DNA from: Alishewanella aestuarii B11
GTDB taxonomy: Bacteria > Pseudomonadota > Gammaproteobacteria > Enterobacterales > Alteromonadaceae
Reading direction: 5' to 3'
DNA: 64,000 nucleotides
Assembly: GCF_000280055.1 (NCBI RefSeq)
Contig: NZ_ALAB01000005.1
Span: 1 to 64,000, forward strand
The position numbers were made by a program, and so were the translations under genes. Position 1 is the first letter of the stretch, and each line of letters starts with the position of its first letter. The notes beneath the pieces were generated by a model. The model was not told the origin of the DNA. It saw only the letters and a list, made by a program, of their open reading frames with translations, and did no database searches. Shown here piece after piece: positions 34,431-45,212 of this stretch.

Positions 34431-35570
34431 TTATTGTGCGCCCAGCCAATTTAACGGGTTAACCGCTTCGCCTTTTTCCCGGATTTCAAAATACAACCCC
34501 GGGTCTGCCTGACCACCACTGGCGCCAACCTGAGCAATGGCATCACCGGCGCGCACATTGTCACCGGGCTGCTTCAGTAAACTCTGGTTATGGCCATACA
34601 GGCTCATAAAGCCTTTACCGTGGTCAACCACAATCACCCAGCCATAGCCTTTTAGCCAGTCGGCGTAGATCACCCGGCCATCCGCGATGCTCTGCACATT
34701 AGCACCGCTTACCCCCTGGATCAGGATACCGCGTGAGGCCAGGCCACCTTGGCGGTTTTGCCCAAAGCGCTGCAATACCCGACCACGCAGCGGCCAGGGA
34801 TACTTGCCCCGACCTGCGGTCAGCCCTGACAGATCGCGATTACGCTCCGCCAGACGACGTAGTTCGTTGATGGTATTTTGCAGCGTGGTTTCGTTTTGCC
34901 GCAGATAACTAAGCTGATTACCCTGCTGCTTTAACAGCGCCTGCAATTCATTGACGGACGCCTGCTGGCTACCGCGGGCTTCGCTCAGTTGTTGCTGTTG
35001 TTGTTGCAGGGCACTGAGTTCGGTTTGTAACTGCTGCTGTTGATTGGCCAGTTGCTGTTTGACCTGCTCCAGTTCACTGACGGTATGATTGATTTGAGCT
35101 AGCTGACGTAATCTGGCCTGATTAAAGTACTGATAATAGGTCAGCACCCGTTCCAGCTTGCCGGTATCCTGTTGGTTTAACAGCAAGCGCGAGTAATCGT
35201 GCTGACCAAGGCTGTAGGCACTTTTTAGTTGTTCAGCCAATAATTGCTGCTGCTCTGCCAGTTGTTGCTGCAATTGCTGTTGCTGCCGGTTCAGGTTAGC
35301 ACTTTCCCGCTCCAGCCGTTGCTGGCGGCCCTGAGTGTCCCTGAGTTTACGCGCGGCTTCCGCCAGGGCTTTGTCTGCGGCCTGCAACCGCTGCTCCGCC
35401 TGTTGCAATTGACGGCGTTGTTGCCGGACTTGCTGCTCGGTTTGCTTGATTTGTTGCTGTAGCTGCTGTAATTCCCGCTCAGCCTGCGGCGTCTGCTGGG
35501 CAGACGTGGCTGTGGACAGCAGGCTGAGCCAGAAACAGCCTGCGAACAGGTAAGGCAAGCGCTTTGACAT
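34431..35570 (-). CDS. envC: Murein hydrolase activator EnvC
   Basis: 379 residues: signal peptide (ends TATSAQQ), a long Gln-rich coiled coil (about 30-240) and a C-terminal LytM/M23 domain (about 260-378). The M23 domain is degenerate: the first zinc ligand motif is replaced by GILIQGVSG and the usual H-F-E-I-R is LYFEIR, as expected for an activator of amidases rather than a protease. Acts with FtsEX at the septum. Its ATG overlaps the gpmI stop by one base. Confidence 0.95.
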   Translation of the reverse strand: MSKRLPYLFAGCFWLSLLSTATSAQQTPQAERELQQLQQQIKQTEQQVRQQRRQLQQAEQRLQAADKALAEAARKLRDTQGRQQRLERESANLNRQQQQLQQQLAEQQQLLAEQLKSAYSLGQHDYSRLLLNQQDTGKLERVLTYYQYFNQARLRQLAQINHTVSELEQVKQQLANQQQQLQTELSALQQQQQQLSEARGSQQASVNELQALLKQQGNQLSYLRQNETTLQNTINELRRLAERNRDLSGLTAGRGKYPWPLRGRVLQRFGQNRQGGLASRGILIQGVSGANVQSIADGRVIYADWLKGYGWVIVVDHGKGFMSLYGHNQSLLKQPGDNVRAGDAIAQVGASGGQADPGLYFEIREKGEAVNPLNWLGAQ

Positions 35571-37114
35571 TAACGCAATTGCATCAGGACTTTGCCGGTC
35601 ATCTCGGCGGGGATCGGCATACCCATCAGCTGCAGCATGGTCGGGGCGATATCGCTGAGGATGCCACCTTCCACTGCCGTAGCCGGGCGGCCGACATAGA
35701 TCAGCGGCACAGGATCACTGGTATGGGCGGTATGGGCCTGGCCAGAATCCGGGTCCTGCATTTGTTCGGCATTACCGTGATCTGCGGTGATCAGGCACTC
35801 ACCACCAACCTGTTGTAAGGCTGCAACCACCCGGCCAATACTACGGTCAACCGCTTCAACGGCCTTGACCGCAGCTGACATAATGCCGGTATGACCGACC
35901 ATATCGCCGTTCGGATAGTTACAGATAATCACATCAAACTTACCGCTGTGAATGGCGGCGACTAACTTGTCAGTCAGTTCTTCCGAGCTCATTTCCGGTT
36001 GCAGGTCATAGGTGGCGACCTGTGGTGACGGCACCAGGATCCGCTCTTCGCCGGCAAACAGCTCTTCGCGACCGCCACTGAAAAAGAAAGTCACATGCGC
36101 ATATTTTTCGGTTTCGGAGATCCGCAGCTGGGTTTTCTGATGCTTAGCCAGCCATTCACCCAGCACATTGTTCAAACTTTCCGGCGGGTAAGCGCAGGGC
36201 GCCGCAATATCAGCAGCATATTCGGTCAGCATCACAAACTGGCTTAACTTCGGTTGCGCCTGGCGGACAAAGCCATTGAAATCAGCATCGACAAAGGCGC
36301 GGGTAAACTGACGGGCCCGGTCTGCGCGGAAATTCATAAAGATCAGCGCATCGCCGTCCTGTAAGTGAATTGGTTCGCCGGCAGCATTCAAAATGGCAGA
36401 GGCTTTGACAAACTCATCGTTCTCATCACGCTGATAGGCGGCTTGCAAGGCGTCACTGGCCGAGTTAAAGCGATACGCGGCCTGACCTTGCGTCAGCAGA
36501 TTATAAGCTTGTTCTACCCGGTCCCAGCGTTTGTCACGGTCCATCGCGTAGTAACGGCCGATAATGGACGCGATCTGACCTTTACCACTTTGCGCAAAGT
36601 GCTGTTCAAACAGCGCCAGCGAGGCGGCGGCACTGCGAGGCGGGGTGTCGCGGCCATCCAAAAAGGCATGCAGATACACCTGGGTCGCGCCACGTTGCTC
36701 AGCCAGTTGCACCATTGCCAGTAAATGTTCTTCATGGCTATGCACGCCTCCCGGTGACAGCAAGCCCATCAGATGCACGGCTTTGCCCTGACTGACAGCG
36801 GCATCTACCGCTTGCACCAGCACCGGATTCTGATAAAAATCACCATCGGCGATGGCTTTGGTAATGCGGGTAAAGTCCTGATAGACCACCCGGCCCGAGC
36901 CAAGATTGACATGGCCAACCTCGGAGTTTCCCATTTGCCCGTCAGGCAAACCGACATCCAGGCCAGAGCCGGAAATCAGGGTGTGTGGATACTGTTGCCA
37001 TAAGGCATCCATTACCGGGGTGTTGGCCTGGGCGATCGCATTATGCTGTTGTTCCTCACGGTAGCCCCATCCATCCAGAATTAATAAAACCAGGGGTTTT
37101 TTCGGTGCGGACAT
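35570..37114 (-). CDS. gpmI: 2,3-bisphosphoglycerate-independent phosphoglycerate mutase
   Basis: 514-residue Mn-dependent glycolytic enzyme interconverting 3- and 2-phosphoglycerate. Metal and active-site motifs: [26 protein letters not shown] with the phosphoserine, [37 protein letters not shown] and [12 protein letters not shown]. First gene of the minus-strand gpmI-envC-yibQ operon; divergent from yibN. Confidence 0.97.
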   Translation of the reverse strand: MSAPKKPLVLLILDGWGYREEQQHNAIAQANTPVMDALWQQYPHTLISGSGLDVGLPDGQMGNSEVGHVNLGSGRVVYQDFTRITKAIADGDFYQNPVLVQAVDAAVSQGKAVHLMGLLSPGGVHSHEEHLLAMVQLAEQRGATQVYLHAFLDGRDTPPRSAAASLALFEQHFAQSGKGQIASIIGRYYAMDRDKRWDRVEQAYNLLTQGQAAYRFNSASDALQAAYQRDENDEFVKASAILNAAGEPIHLQDGDALIFMNFRADRARQFTRAFVDADFNGFVRQAQPKLSQFVMLTEYAADIAAPCAYPPESLNNVLGEWLAKHQKTQLRISETEKYAHVTFFFSGGREELFAGEERILVPSPQVATYDLQPEMSSEELTDKLVAAIHSGKFDVIICNYPNGDMVGHTGIMSAAVKAVEAVDRSIGRVVAALQQVGGECLITADHGNAEQMQDPDSGQAHTAHTSDPVPLIYVGRPATAVEGGILSDIAPTMLQLMGMPIPAEMTGKVLMQLR

Positions 37115-37307
37115 AGCATCTCCCTTAACAGATTACAAAGGTGGTGGAATAATGCGCTTATCTTACCGTTTTTTTGCTTTTGCACCAGTGATGATTCGCC
37201 GTTAGCCGCCGGTACTAACCGGCTGAGCGGTTTTTTAGCTGTCGATTTTCGATAAAATCGGTATACTCAGCGCTGTTTTTAATCTCAACCAGAAGAAATT
37301 TTGCCCT

Positions 37308-37742
37308 ATGGACCAAATGATCGAATTTATTGGAAATCATCTGCTGCTCAGCATGATCTGGCTGGTGTTAGTGGTACTGATTATCGGTGGCTGGTTAAAG
37401 TCGAAATTGTCACCGGTGAAAGCGGTCAGCCCGACCGAACTGACGTTAAAAGTGAACCGTGAAAATGCCGTGCTACTGGATATTCGCAGTGAGGACGATT
37501 TCCGCAAGGGGCATATTACCGACGCCCGGAACGTTAAGCAGGAGCAAATTGCTAATCTGCAGTTGTCTGGCCTTGAAAAGCAAAAAGATACGCCCATTAT
37601 AGTAGTGTGTCAGATGGGTGTCAGTGCGCAAAAAGCCGCGGCAACCCTGTCTAAGCAAGGTTTTACTCAGGTTTCAGTGCTGCAGGGCGGTATGAATGCC
37701 TGGACCGGTGCCAGTTTGCCGGTTGTCAAAGCAAAGAGGTAA
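37308..37742 (+). CDS. yibN: Membrane-anchored rhodanese-like protein YibN
   Basis: 144 residues. N-terminal transmembrane helix (LLSMIWLVLVVLIIGGWL), then a rhodanese domain with the catalytic Cys in VVCQMGVSAQKAAATL and the DIRSEDDFRKGHI entry motif. Probable sulfur carrier at the inner membrane. Precedes grxC by 2 bp and secB, the conserved yibN-grxC-secB-gpsA order. Confidence 0.93.
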   Translation: MDQMIEFIGNHLLLSMIWLVLVVLIIGGWLKSKLSPVKAVSPTELTLKVNRENAVLLDIRSEDDFRKGHITDARNVKQEQIANLQLSGLEKQKDTPIIVVCQMGVSAQKAAATLSKQGFTQVSVLQGGMNAWTGASLPVVKAKR

Positions 37743-37744
37743 GC

Positions 37745-38002
37745 ATGGCAGACGTTGTTATTTACACTAAAGCATATTGCCCCTACTGTGTCAGAGCGGT
37801 AGGCTTATTGCGTGAAAAGCAGGTGGCTTATCAGGAGATCCGCATCGATCTTCACCCTGAGCGCCGGGATGAGATGATTAGCCGGGCGAATGGCCGCACC
37901 ACAGTGCCGCAGATCTTTATTGGTGATCAGCACATAGGTGGCTGTGACGATATGGTTGCTCTGGATAACCAGGGCAAACTCGATTCATTATTACAAGCAT
38001 AA
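37745..38002 (+). CDS. grxC: Glutaredoxin 3
   Basis: 85 residues. Dithiol active site CPYC in YTKAYCPYCVRAV, the TTVPQIFIGDQHIGG segment (cis-Pro loop and GSH-binding GG) and normal length. Reduces disulfides with glutathione. Second gene of the yibN-grxC-secB-gpsA cluster. Confidence 0.96.
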   Translation: MADVVIYTKAYCPYCVRAVGLLREKQVAYQEIRIDLHPERRDEMISRANGRTTVPQIFIGDQHIGGCDDMVALDNQGKLDSLLQA

Positions 38003-38018
38003 CTAAACAGGATTTATC

Positions 38019-38507
38019 ATGGCAGAACAACAAGCCAATGGCATCGCAGCAGAACAGGCTGCACAGGGTTTACAGTTTGCAATTCAACGCATCTTCGTAA
38101 AAGACATTTCTTTTGAAGCGCCAAATGCCCCTGCGATTTTCCGCAAAGAGTGGAAGCCGGAAGTTAAACTGGATTTAGATACCCGCAGCGAAAAGCTGGA
38201 AGACAATGTTTATCAGGTTATCCTGTCACTGACCGTGACTACCACTGTTGGTGAAGAAACTGCCTTCCTGTGTGAAGTACAACAAGCAGGTATTTTCTCT
38301 ATCGGTGCTTTAGAAGAGCCGCAAATGGCGCATATGCTGGCGGCATTCTGTCCGAACATTCTGTTCCCGTACGCACGGGAAGCGGTGTCTAACCTGGTTA
38401 ACCGTGGTACCTTCCCACAGCTGAATCTGGCACCGGTTAACTTTGACGCCTTATTTGCACAGTATCTGCAACAGCGTCAGGCCGAAACTCAGCAACTGAA
38501 CGCTTAA
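38019..38507 (+). CDS. secB: Protein-export chaperone SecB
   Basis: 162 residues. Homotetrameric cytosolic chaperone that keeps preproteins unfolded for SecA. Motifs: [31 protein letters not shown], and [20 protein letters not shown]. Its stop overlaps the gpsA ATG (TAATG). Confidence 0.97.
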   Translation: MAEQQANGIAAEQAAQGLQFAIQRIFVKDISFEAPNAPAIFRKEWKPEVKLDLDTRSEKLEDNVYQVILSLTVTTTVGEETAFLCEVQQAGIFSIGALEEPQMAHMLAAFCPNILFPYAREAVSNLVNRGTFPQLNLAPVNFDALFAQYLQQRQAETQQLNA

Positions 38508-39517
38508 TGAGCAGCGCTTCTGCGATCACGGTATTAGGGGCAGGGTCTTACGGCACTGCCCTTGCCATTTGTCTGGCCCGCAATGGTAACCCTATTACGC
38601 TGTGGGGCCGCAATGCTGCCGAAATGGCGCAGATGCAGCAGCAACGGCTGAATCAGAAATACCTGCCGGATATTCCACTGCCGCCGACCCTGGAAGTGAC
38701 AGCGGATTTGGCGCATGCCGTGCAACAAAGCCGCGATATCCTGGTAGTGGTGCCCAGCCACGCCTTTGCTGAAACCCTGCGACAGATTAAGCCTTTACTG
38801 GCTGCGGATGCCCGGGTTGCCTGGGCAACCAAAGGTCTGGAGCCGGAAACTGGTCGCTTATTGCAGGATGTCGCCCGTGAGATCCTCGGTGAGCAGGTCT
38901 CGCTGGCGGTTCTGTCCGGGCCCACCTTTGCCAAAGAAATGGCTGCTGGTTTACCCACTGCTATCTCGTTATCTTCTGCCGATCCGGCTTTTATCAAACA
39001 GCTGTCTGATCTGCTACATTGTGCCCGTACTTTCCGCGTCTATACCAATAGCGACTTTATTGGTGTGCAACTTGGGGGCGCGGTGAAGAACGTGATCGCC
39101 ATTGGTGCCGGCATGGCCGATGGTATTGGCTTCGGTGCTAATGCCCGCACAGCTCTGATCACCCGGGGGCTGGCTGAAATGTGTCGTCTTGGCTGTGCCA
39201 TGGGCGCGCAAAAGGATACCTTTATGGGTATGGCCGGGCTGGGTGATCTGGTATTAACCTGTACCGATAATCAGTCACGTAACCGCCGCTTTGGCTTGCT
39301 GTTGGGGCAGGGCAAAGGGGTCGAAGAGGCGATGCAGGCGATCGGTCAGGTGGTGGAAGGTTTCCGTAACGCCAAAGAGGTGTTTAATCTGGCGCAGCGG
39401 GTTGGCGTTGAAATGCCGATCACTGAGCAGATCTATCAGGTGTTATATCAAGGGAAAAACGTCAAGCTGGCAGCCCAGGATCTACTGGGCCGCGAGCGTA
39501 AAGACGAGATCAGTTAG
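38507..39517 (+). CDS. gpsA: Glycerol-3-phosphate dehydrogenase (NAD(P)+)
   Basis: 336 residues. Makes sn-glycerol 3-phosphate for phospholipids. Nucleotide motif [19 protein letters not shown], catalytic Lys in [13 protein letters not shown], and the [20 protein letters not shown] signature. Translationally coupled to secB. Its 3' end overlaps the convergent EAL gene by 8 bp. Confidence 0.97.
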   Translation: MSSASAITVLGAGSYGTALAICLARNGNPITLWGRNAAEMAQMQQQRLNQKYLPDIPLPPTLEVTADLAHAVQQSRDILVVVPSHAFAETLRQIKPLLAADARVAWATKGLEPETGRLLQDVAREILGEQVSLAVLSGPTFAKEMAAGLPTAISLSSADPAFIKQLSDLLHCARTFRVYTNSDFIGVQLGGAVKNVIAIGAGMADGIGFGANARTALITRGLAEMCRLGCAMGAQKDTFMGMAGLGDLVLTCTDNQSRNRRFGLLLGQGKGVEEAMQAIGQVVEGFRNAKEVFNLAQRVGVEMPITEQIYQVLYQGKNVKLAAQDLLGRERKDEIS

Positions 39518-41408
39518 CCAGCTGCCGCTGATTATTCAGCAGCTGATTTTCTTTTAGTAATAGTTGTCCGATATCCTCAGCCGGCACCGCCCGGCTGAAG
39601 CGATGTCCTTGCTGACAGTCGCAGCCCATCACATGCAGCAGGTACGCCTGCATTTCAGTTTCGATATTGGTGGCAATCACATCCAACTGCAAATAGCCCG
39701 CTAATCGGATCAGGGTGGCGCAGATATTACGTTGTTGTTCCTGCTGCTCAATATAACGCACCAGCGAGGGTGCCAGTTTGACGCCGTGTAACGGAAATTG
39801 TCTTAGCTGATTCAGCGATGCTATACCATCACCGAAATTGTCGAGCAGGACCCGGAACCCCATGCGCTCCAGGCTGTGTAAGCGCTCACGCAGCCAGATA
39901 GTCGGGTGATTAAAAATCGCTTCCGGTAGCTCCAGCTCAAACAAACTGGCGCTCAGCTCAAACTCGCTGAGCGTATCCTGCATAAAACGGATGAAATCGG
40001 TTTGGGCAAACTGCTGGGCTGAAATATTCAGTGCCAGCCGGCCGCGCATCAGCGCGGTTTGTTGCCAATAACTAACTTGTTTACAGGCTTTGCGAAATAC
40101 CAGCCGATCCAGATTGATAATCAGGCCGGTTTCCTCAACCAGCGGCAGAAAGGTCGGTGGTGGCAGCATGCCGCGACGCGGGCTGGGCCAGCGCAATAAG
40201 GCCTCGAAACCAGCGATTCGGTTACTGCTGATACTAAACTTGGGCTGATAAAACAGTTCAAACTCTCCCTGGGCTGCACTGCGGTACAGCTCGCTTTCCA
40301 GTGCCAGATAATCCGGTGCCTGCTGCTGGCTGCCACTGTCGGCAAAACAAAGAGCATGGTCCTGCTGCTGGCTGGCCAGTCGTAGTGCCCGCTCCGCACT
40401 GTTGATTAAGTTGGTCGCATCTTCACCATCATTTGGACTGCAGCTGATACCTATTGCTAACCTCAGATTAGCGTAAGCAGCATCAGGATCAGCTTGTCGG
40501 AAGCCAGCAATAATTTTATGTGCCAGCTGATTAAGCAGGATGGTACTGTTGGTTTGGCACAGATGCGGTGGCACCAGAATCGCAAAGCAGTCACTTTGAT
40601 AGCGTGCCAGCACTAATTTATCGGATACCAGCAGTTGTAAACGTTTTGCCGCTTCGATGAGCTGAGACTCATCAGGGGTGGCATCCATAGTGGCGGTCGG
40701 GCTGGTCCTGAGCTGGACTAATAGCAGGGCGACACTGGGGTAATGTTCGTCACAGCTTAGGATTGCCTGCCGTAATTGTTCAGTAAACAACAGTTGGTTC
40801 GGAAGTAAGGTACTGTCATCACGTAACACTTGCTGTTGTTGCCGCGCACTCTGGCTACGTAGATGGGTGATATTCTGGCCGTACAACATATAGCGCGGTT
40901 CTTTACTGCTCTGCTGGCGCAAGGTATGGATACTTAGCTTGAAGGCCTCACAATGACGTTCGTTTTTAAGCCAGGCTTCGCCGTGCCAAAAGCCTTGCTG
41001 TCGCAGTTGCTGTTTCAGCGTAAGGTCCAGTGCATGTTGGCCATCGGCATCGGCAAATAGCGGCAAACTGATACTGACACTGCTGTTATCCTGCTCTTTT
41101 AACAGGCTTTTTAACGAACTGCTGGCATTTCGTACTGCCAGATTGCGATCCAGAATAGCGATGGCACCCGGGGTCTCGGCCAGTAATTGCTGAAAATCCT
41201 GGCGCTGGGCATCCAGTGCGCGGCTGCGGCGTGTTAAACTAAGCCAGGTTAGGGCCAGCGCCAGGCTGAGTACACCAAGTGCCGCCAGCGTTAATAAGAA
41301 ACTGCCTTCAATAACACTTTGTTCGGCGGCAGCGGGGAAAGACCAGCTCAGCAACAATAACCAAAGGCCCGGGGTGAGCAACAGCATGGGCACACATTCC
41401 TTGTTCAA
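39510..41408 (-). CDS. Degenerate GGDEF-EAL protein, probably catalytically inactive
   Basis: 632 residues: N-terminal hydrophobic segment, a transmembrane helix near 30-55, a PAS-like region, a degenerate GGDEF domain ([10 protein letters not shown] in place of GGDEF) and a C-terminal EAL domain. The first motif EALLRW is present, but the metal-binding DDFG is DNFG, the usual K-I-D is replaced by KLAPSLV, and the AEGVE glutamate is missing (ATNIETEMQ). c-di-GMP hydrolysis is therefore unlikely; a binding or CsrD-like regulatory role is possible. Convergent with gpsA. Confidence 0.85.
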   Translation of the reverse strand: MNKECVPMLLLTPGLWLLLLSWSFPAAAEQSVIEGSFLLTLAALGVLSLALALTWLSLTRRSRALDAQRQDFQQLLAETPGAIAILDRNLAVRNASSSLKSLLKEQDNSSVSISLPLFADADGQHALDLTLKQQLRQQGFWHGEAWLKNERHCEAFKLSIHTLRQQSSKEPRYMLYGQNITHLRSQSARQQQQVLRDDSTLLPNQLLFTEQLRQAILSCDEHYPSVALLLVQLRTSPTATMDATPDESQLIEAAKRLQLLVSDKLVLARYQSDCFAILVPPHLCQTNSTILLNQLAHKIIAGFRQADPDAAYANLRLAIGISCSPNDGEDATNLINSAERALRLASQQQDHALCFADSGSQQQAPDYLALESELYRSAAQGEFELFYQPKFSISSNRIAGFEALLRWPSPRRGMLPPPTFLPLVEETGLIINLDRLVFRKACKQVSYWQQTALMRGRLALNISAQQFAQTDFIRFMQDTLSEFELSASLFELELPEAIFNHPTIWLRERLHSLERMGFRVLLDNFGDGIASLNQLRQFPLHGVKLAPSLVRYIEQQEQQRNICATLIRLAGYLQLDVIATNIETEMQAYLLHVMGCDCQQGHRFSRAVPAEDIGQLLLKENQLLNNQRQLAN

Positions 41409-41488
41409 TTAATAACCACTGTTAAATATAGTTGCTTTGTTACCTACAGGACAAGAGCTAACACGAAATAAAAACCGGAGCTTAATGA

Positions 41489-41953
41489 ATGTTACATCTG
41501 GCGCTATTTCAGCCACAAATCGCCCCCAATACCGGCAATATTATCCGTCTGGCCGCCAACAATGGCTGCCGCTTGCATATTATCGAGCCAATGGGTTTTG
41601 ATTTTGAAGAAAAAAAGTTGCGGCGGGCCGGGCTGGATTACCATGATTTGGCCAATGTCAGCCGTTATCCGGATTATCCGCAGTTTTTAAGCGCCATGCA
41701 GGGGCGGCGGATTTTTGCGATCACTACCAAGGGGACGCGCTTTTATCATCAGGTTAGCTTTCAGCCGGACGATGTGTTGCTGTTTGGCTCGGAAACCAGT
41801 GGCTTACCGGACAGTGTACGCGATAGTCTGCCGGCAGAGCAGAAATTGCGGATCCCGATGCAGGCGGGCGCCCGCAGTCTGAATCTGTCGAACAGTGTGG
41901 CTATTGTCAGCTATGAGGCGTGGCGGCAGCTGGGATATCCGGGCGGACTTTAA
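41489..41953 (+). CDS. trmL: tRNA (cytidine(34)-2'-O)-methyltransferase TrmL
   Basis: 154-residue SPOUT methyltransferase acting on the wobble base of leucine tRNAs. Motifs: [20 protein letters not shown], the [12 protein letters not shown] loop and [19 protein letters not shown] forming the trefoil knot. GGAG lies 8 nt before the ATG. Normal length. Confidence 0.96.
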   Translation: MLHLALFQPQIAPNTGNIIRLAANNGCRLHIIEPMGFDFEEKKLRRAGLDYHDLANVSRYPDYPQFLSAMQGRRIFAITTKGTRFYHQVSFQPDDVLLFGSETSGLPDSVRDSLPAEQKLRIPMQAGARSLNLSNSVAIVSYEAWRQLGYPGGL

Positions 41954-42987
41954 AGGGCCTTTTCGCTGCCATGACTTAGTTGCTGTAAAAACTGATTAAT
42001 GGCCGCCAGCACCTGTTGGCGGATCGCATCCTGCTCCATTAACAGCTCATGCCTGCCGCCATTCAGGCTATACAGCGCCTTGGGTAAAGCGGCGGGCAGT
42101 GCATCGAACCACTGCCGTTGTGCACCATTGGCCACCACCTTATCGGCACTGCCCTGTAGCAATAACAGCGGGGTCTGGCAATGTACTACATCCCGCCTGA
42201 GCTGGCGCATGGCCAGGATCGCCTGCACCAGCCACTGGCAACTGACACCGCCCAGTTGCAACTCTGGCTCACGCTGATAGCAATCGCGCAGCGCCTGATA
42301 GCGCGCCGGGCTGGAGGTTAAATCATTACCGGCAAAAGGCTTGGCCTGATAGGCTTGCTGGCCTGGGAAATAGCCAGCCTGAGCTGCTGGCTCAGCTCTG
42401 AGCTTGCGGCAATAAGCCAGCGCCAGGCCTTCAGCGACCCGGGTTGGCACAGGTCCGCTATGGATCCCCAACATCGGAGAGCAGAAGACCGCGGCATCGA
42501 AAAAACGCCACCAGCGCTGCCAGGGCTCAGCAGTGAGTAAACCCGCTGCGATGGCACAGCCCATAGAGTGACCGAGCAGCAGATGCCGCTGATGGCCGCC
42601 AGGCTCGACGATGTGCTGTAAAAACTGTGCCAGATCCTGCTGATAATGCGCAAAGCTCTCGACATAACCGGGTTGCGGATCGGCCAGTAAGCGGCCAGAG
42701 CGGCCCTGACCGCGATGATCGATGATATAAACACTGTAACCGGCGTTAACCAGTTCCAGCATCAATTCACTGTATTTAATCGCCGTTTCAATGCGGCCAC
42801 TGCTGATCACCCAGGCCGTGCTGGCGGCGGGGTTACGATGATAGCTATAGGCCAGTGGCACATCGCCGCTACCGCTTAAAACGCCATGCTGCAGCTGCTG
42901 CCAGAATGGCAGCAAGCGGCTTTGCCAGTGCTCACTGAGGTCGGTTTCAGTGGCCAGTTGCTGAATATCGGGAAAAGCTTGAGTCAT
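41950..42987 (-). CDS. Alpha/beta hydrolase, lysophospholipase L2 (PldB)-like
   Basis: 345 residues. Nucleophile elbow [22 protein letters not shown] oxyanion-side motif, acid residue region [14 protein letters not shown] and catalytic His in [14 protein letters not shown]. The layout matches PldB-type monoacyl lipases. No signal peptide. Its 5' end lies 24 bp after cpxA on the same strand. Substrate inferred from family only. Confidence 0.85.
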   Translation of the reverse strand: MTQAFPDIQQLATETDLSEHWQSRLLPFWQQLQHGVLSGSGDVPLAYSYHRNPAASTAWVISSGRIETAIKYSELMLELVNAGYSVYIIDHRGQGRSGRLLADPQPGYVESFAHYQQDLAQFLQHIVEPGGHQRHLLLGHSMGCAIAAGLLTAEPWQRWWRFFDAAVFCSPMLGIHSGPVPTRVAEGLALAYCRKLRAEPAAQAGYFPGQQAYQAKPFAGNDLTSSPARYQALRDCYQREPELQLGGVSCQWLVQAILAMRQLRRDVVHCQTPLLLLQGSADKVVANGAQRQWFDALPAALPKALYSLNGGRHELLMEQDAIRQQVLAAINQFLQQLSHGSEKAL

Positions 42988-43011
42988 CGGCAGACAGGGT
43001 AACGGCTTGGT

Positions 43012-44373
43012 TCAGGTAAGGGGCAGTGTAACATTAATCTGCAAACCGCCACTACTGACATTGCTGGCGCTGACCTGCCCCTGATGCTGGCGGATGATCT
43101 GGGCCACAATAGCCAGCCCCAGACCAGTACCGCCGGTTTGGCTATCGCGGCTGTGGCTAACGCGGTAAAACGGCTGAAAAATTTGCTCCAGTTGGTCACT
43201 GGCCAAGCCCGGGCCCTGATCGCTGATACTCAGCTGTGCCTGAGTGTCATGCACCTTTATGGTGCAATTAATCTGGCTGCCGGACGGACTGTATTTCATC
43301 GCATTACGGACAATATTCTCCAGTGCCCGGCCCAGCAAACGGCTGTCGCCTTCCAGCCATAGCTGTTCGGGAGCCTGCAGCACCAGCTGTTGTTGTTTGG
43401 CATCGGCTTCCAGCTGATTAATACTCAGTACTTCCTCGGCCAGAGCGACCAAATCCAGCGGGTGGCGCTCCAGTTGATACTGGCCGGCGTCCAGCTTACT
43501 GAAGGTCAGTAATTCATCCAGCATGGCTTCCAGCCGTTCCAATTCGCTTTTTAAGCGCGGCAACTGCTGCAGATCCTGCTGGCGTTCACTCAGCGCTATT
43601 GCCAGTTGGGCTCTGGCCAGCGGCGAACGCAACTCATGCGAGATATCCCGCATCAGCCGCTGCTGATTATGTAGCAGAGCACTGATTTGTTCAGCCATGG
43701 TATTAAAGCTACGGCCCAGTTGTCCCAATTCATCCGGGCGTCTGGCCAGCCGCTGCACCCGGCTATCGAGTTTGCCGCTGGCAAATTGCAGGTTTTGTTG
43801 CACCAGCTCGCGCAGTGGCCGCGAGATTGAAATGGCTAACGCAAAGCTGGCGGCCGCGGAGATCAGCACCAGCAGCAGGATCAGCAGCGGCTGTGACAGG
43901 CTGCTCAGGCGCCACCAGGGCTGCGCCGGCCGTTGCCGTAGCTGATATAGCGCCAGTTGCTGTTCGCCAAGCTGCAGCATAAAGGGGCCGGCCAGATGAG
44001 TATTATTGTGGCGTAGCAAGCGTGGCCGGTTCAGCTGATTTAGCTCAGCCAGCCAGTTCTGGTTAAAGTTGCGCGGTAGCAGTGTCGGCGTCAGCACTTG
44101 ATTATCCGCCGTTTGCACCACCACCCAGCGTGCTTCGCCGTGCGCGGCCAGGCGCTGTAGCAGCTCAGCAGCGGATTGACTTTGCCGCAAGGGCTGTAGC
44201 TGTTGCTGCAGTTGCTGGATCACCCCGGGTGGTAGCCGCCGGATCTCGGTATCTTCCATCAGCTGGCGCGACAGCACTAAAGTTAAAGCCACGGTCAACA
44301 GCAATACCAGCCAGAACCAGAGGAAGATCCGGCCGGCCAGCGAGTTTAACGGGTTTAAGTGTTGCCAGTTCAT
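43012..44373 (-). CDS. cpxA: Envelope-stress sensor kinase CpxA
   Basis: 453 residues: two transmembrane helices (about 13-33 and 160-182) around a periplasmic sensor, HAMP domain (SISRPLRELVQQNLQFASG), HisKA with RDISHELRSPLARAQLAIAL, and ATPase (ENIVRNAMKYSPSG, DQGPGLA, GTGLGLAIV). Assigned as CpxA because it follows a CpxR-type regulator and faces a CpxP/Spy-like gene with a CpxR box between. Overlaps cpxR by 4 bp. Confidence 0.92.
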   Translation of the reverse strand: MNWQHLNPLNSLAGRIFLWFWLVLLLTVALTLVLSRQLMEDTEIRRLPPGVIQQLQQQLQPLRQSQSAAELLQRLAAHGEARWVVVQTADNQVLTPTLLPRNFNQNWLAELNQLNRPRLLRHNNTHLAGPFMLQLGEQQLALYQLRQRPAQPWWRLSSLSQPLLILLLVLISAAASFALAISISRPLRELVQQNLQFASGKLDSRVQRLARRPDELGQLGRSFNTMAEQISALLHNQQRLMRDISHELRSPLARAQLAIALSERQQDLQQLPRLKSELERLEAMLDELLTFSKLDAGQYQLERHPLDLVALAEEVLSINQLEADAKQQQLVLQAPEQLWLEGDSRLLGRALENIVRNAMKYSPSGSQINCTIKVHDTQAQLSISDQGPGLASDQLEQIFQPFYRVSHSRDSQTGGTGLGLAIVAQIIRQHQGQVSASNVSSGGLQINVTLPLT

Positions 44374-45068
44374 CCGTTACCCTGCGTCAGAAATAAATAG
44401 CCACTGCCACGCAGGGTCTGGATTTTTTCGCTGTCGCTATGTTGCGCCAGCTTTTTGCGGATATTACTGATATGCATATCCAGACTGCGATCATACTGCT
44501 GCAGCCGCCGCCCCAGTACCAGGCGGCTTAATTCATCCTTACTGACAATTTCGCCGGCGCGGCGCATCAGCTGCTCCAAAATCTGAAATTCCGTCGCGGT
44601 GAGTGTGACCGGCTGCTGATTACAGCTGACCTGACGGTTCTGACTATTGAGTTTAACGGCATTCAGCTCCAACACGCTGGCTTGCTGCGGCGCGTCTTGC
44701 TGTAATAATTCGATCCGGCGCAGAATGGCTTTGATCCGGGCTACCAGTTCGCGTGGATTAAAGGGCTTAGCCAGGTAGTCATCGGCTCCCAACTCTAAAC
44801 CGAGGATGCGATCAATATCGTCACCGCGTGCCGTTAACATTAGTACCGGGCAGTAGGGGCCCTGGCGTAGCGCTTTCAGAACGGACAAGCCATCCAGTTT
44901 GGGTAACATCACATCCAGCAGGATCAGGTCGCAACCGGCACTGGCGGCCTGTTGCAGGCCCTGCTCGCCGTCATGCACTGCCAGAAACTCGAAGCCATCT
45001 AATGCCAGATACTCCGCCACTAAGCGGGTCAGCTCAACATCGTCGTCAATCATCAGAATTTTCGGCAT
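44370..45068 (-). CDS. cpxR: Response regulator CpxR
   Basis: 232 residues, OmpR/PhoB family. Receiver MPKILMIDDDVELTRL with phospho-Asp in DLILLDVMLPKLDG, and a winged-helix output domain (LTATEFQILEQLM, VLGRRLQQYDRSLDMHISNI). ATG 45068 is chosen because GAGG lies 5 nt upstream; an in-frame start 12 bp earlier lacks this. Activates envelope-stress genes, likely including the divergent cpxP-like gene and itself. Confidence 0.93.
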   Translation of the reverse strand: MPKILMIDDDVELTRLVAEYLALDGFEFLAVHDGEQGLQQAASAGCDLILLDVMLPKLDGLSVLKALRQGPYCPVLMLTARGDDIDRILGLELGADDYLAKPFNPRELVARIKAILRRIELLQQDAPQQASVLELNAVKLNSQNRQVSCNQQPVTLTATEFQILEQLMRRAGEIVSKDELSRLVLGRRLQQYDRSLDMHISNIRKKLAQHSDSEKIQTLRGSGYLFLTQGNG

Positions 45069-45129
45069 CTTATACCTCAAAGGTGATCACAATTGCAGTT
45101 TACGTGCTTGACTGGGCAATGTCAGGGCC

Positions 45130-45145
45130 TTTACAGAACCTTTAC
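45130..45145 (-). promoter_or_regulatory. CpxR box between cpxR and cpxP
   Basis: Read on the minus strand: GTAAA, 6 bp, GTAAA, matching the CpxR consensus of two GTAAA direct repeats. It lies 62 bp upstream of cpxR and 68 bp upstream of the divergent cpxP-like gene. Confidence 0.75.
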
Positions 45146-45212
45146 GCTGGCTTTGCGTTGCTTTGCAATAGCGGCGCTAAACTGAAAGCGTCAACCAAGC
45201 GGAGTGCAGATG

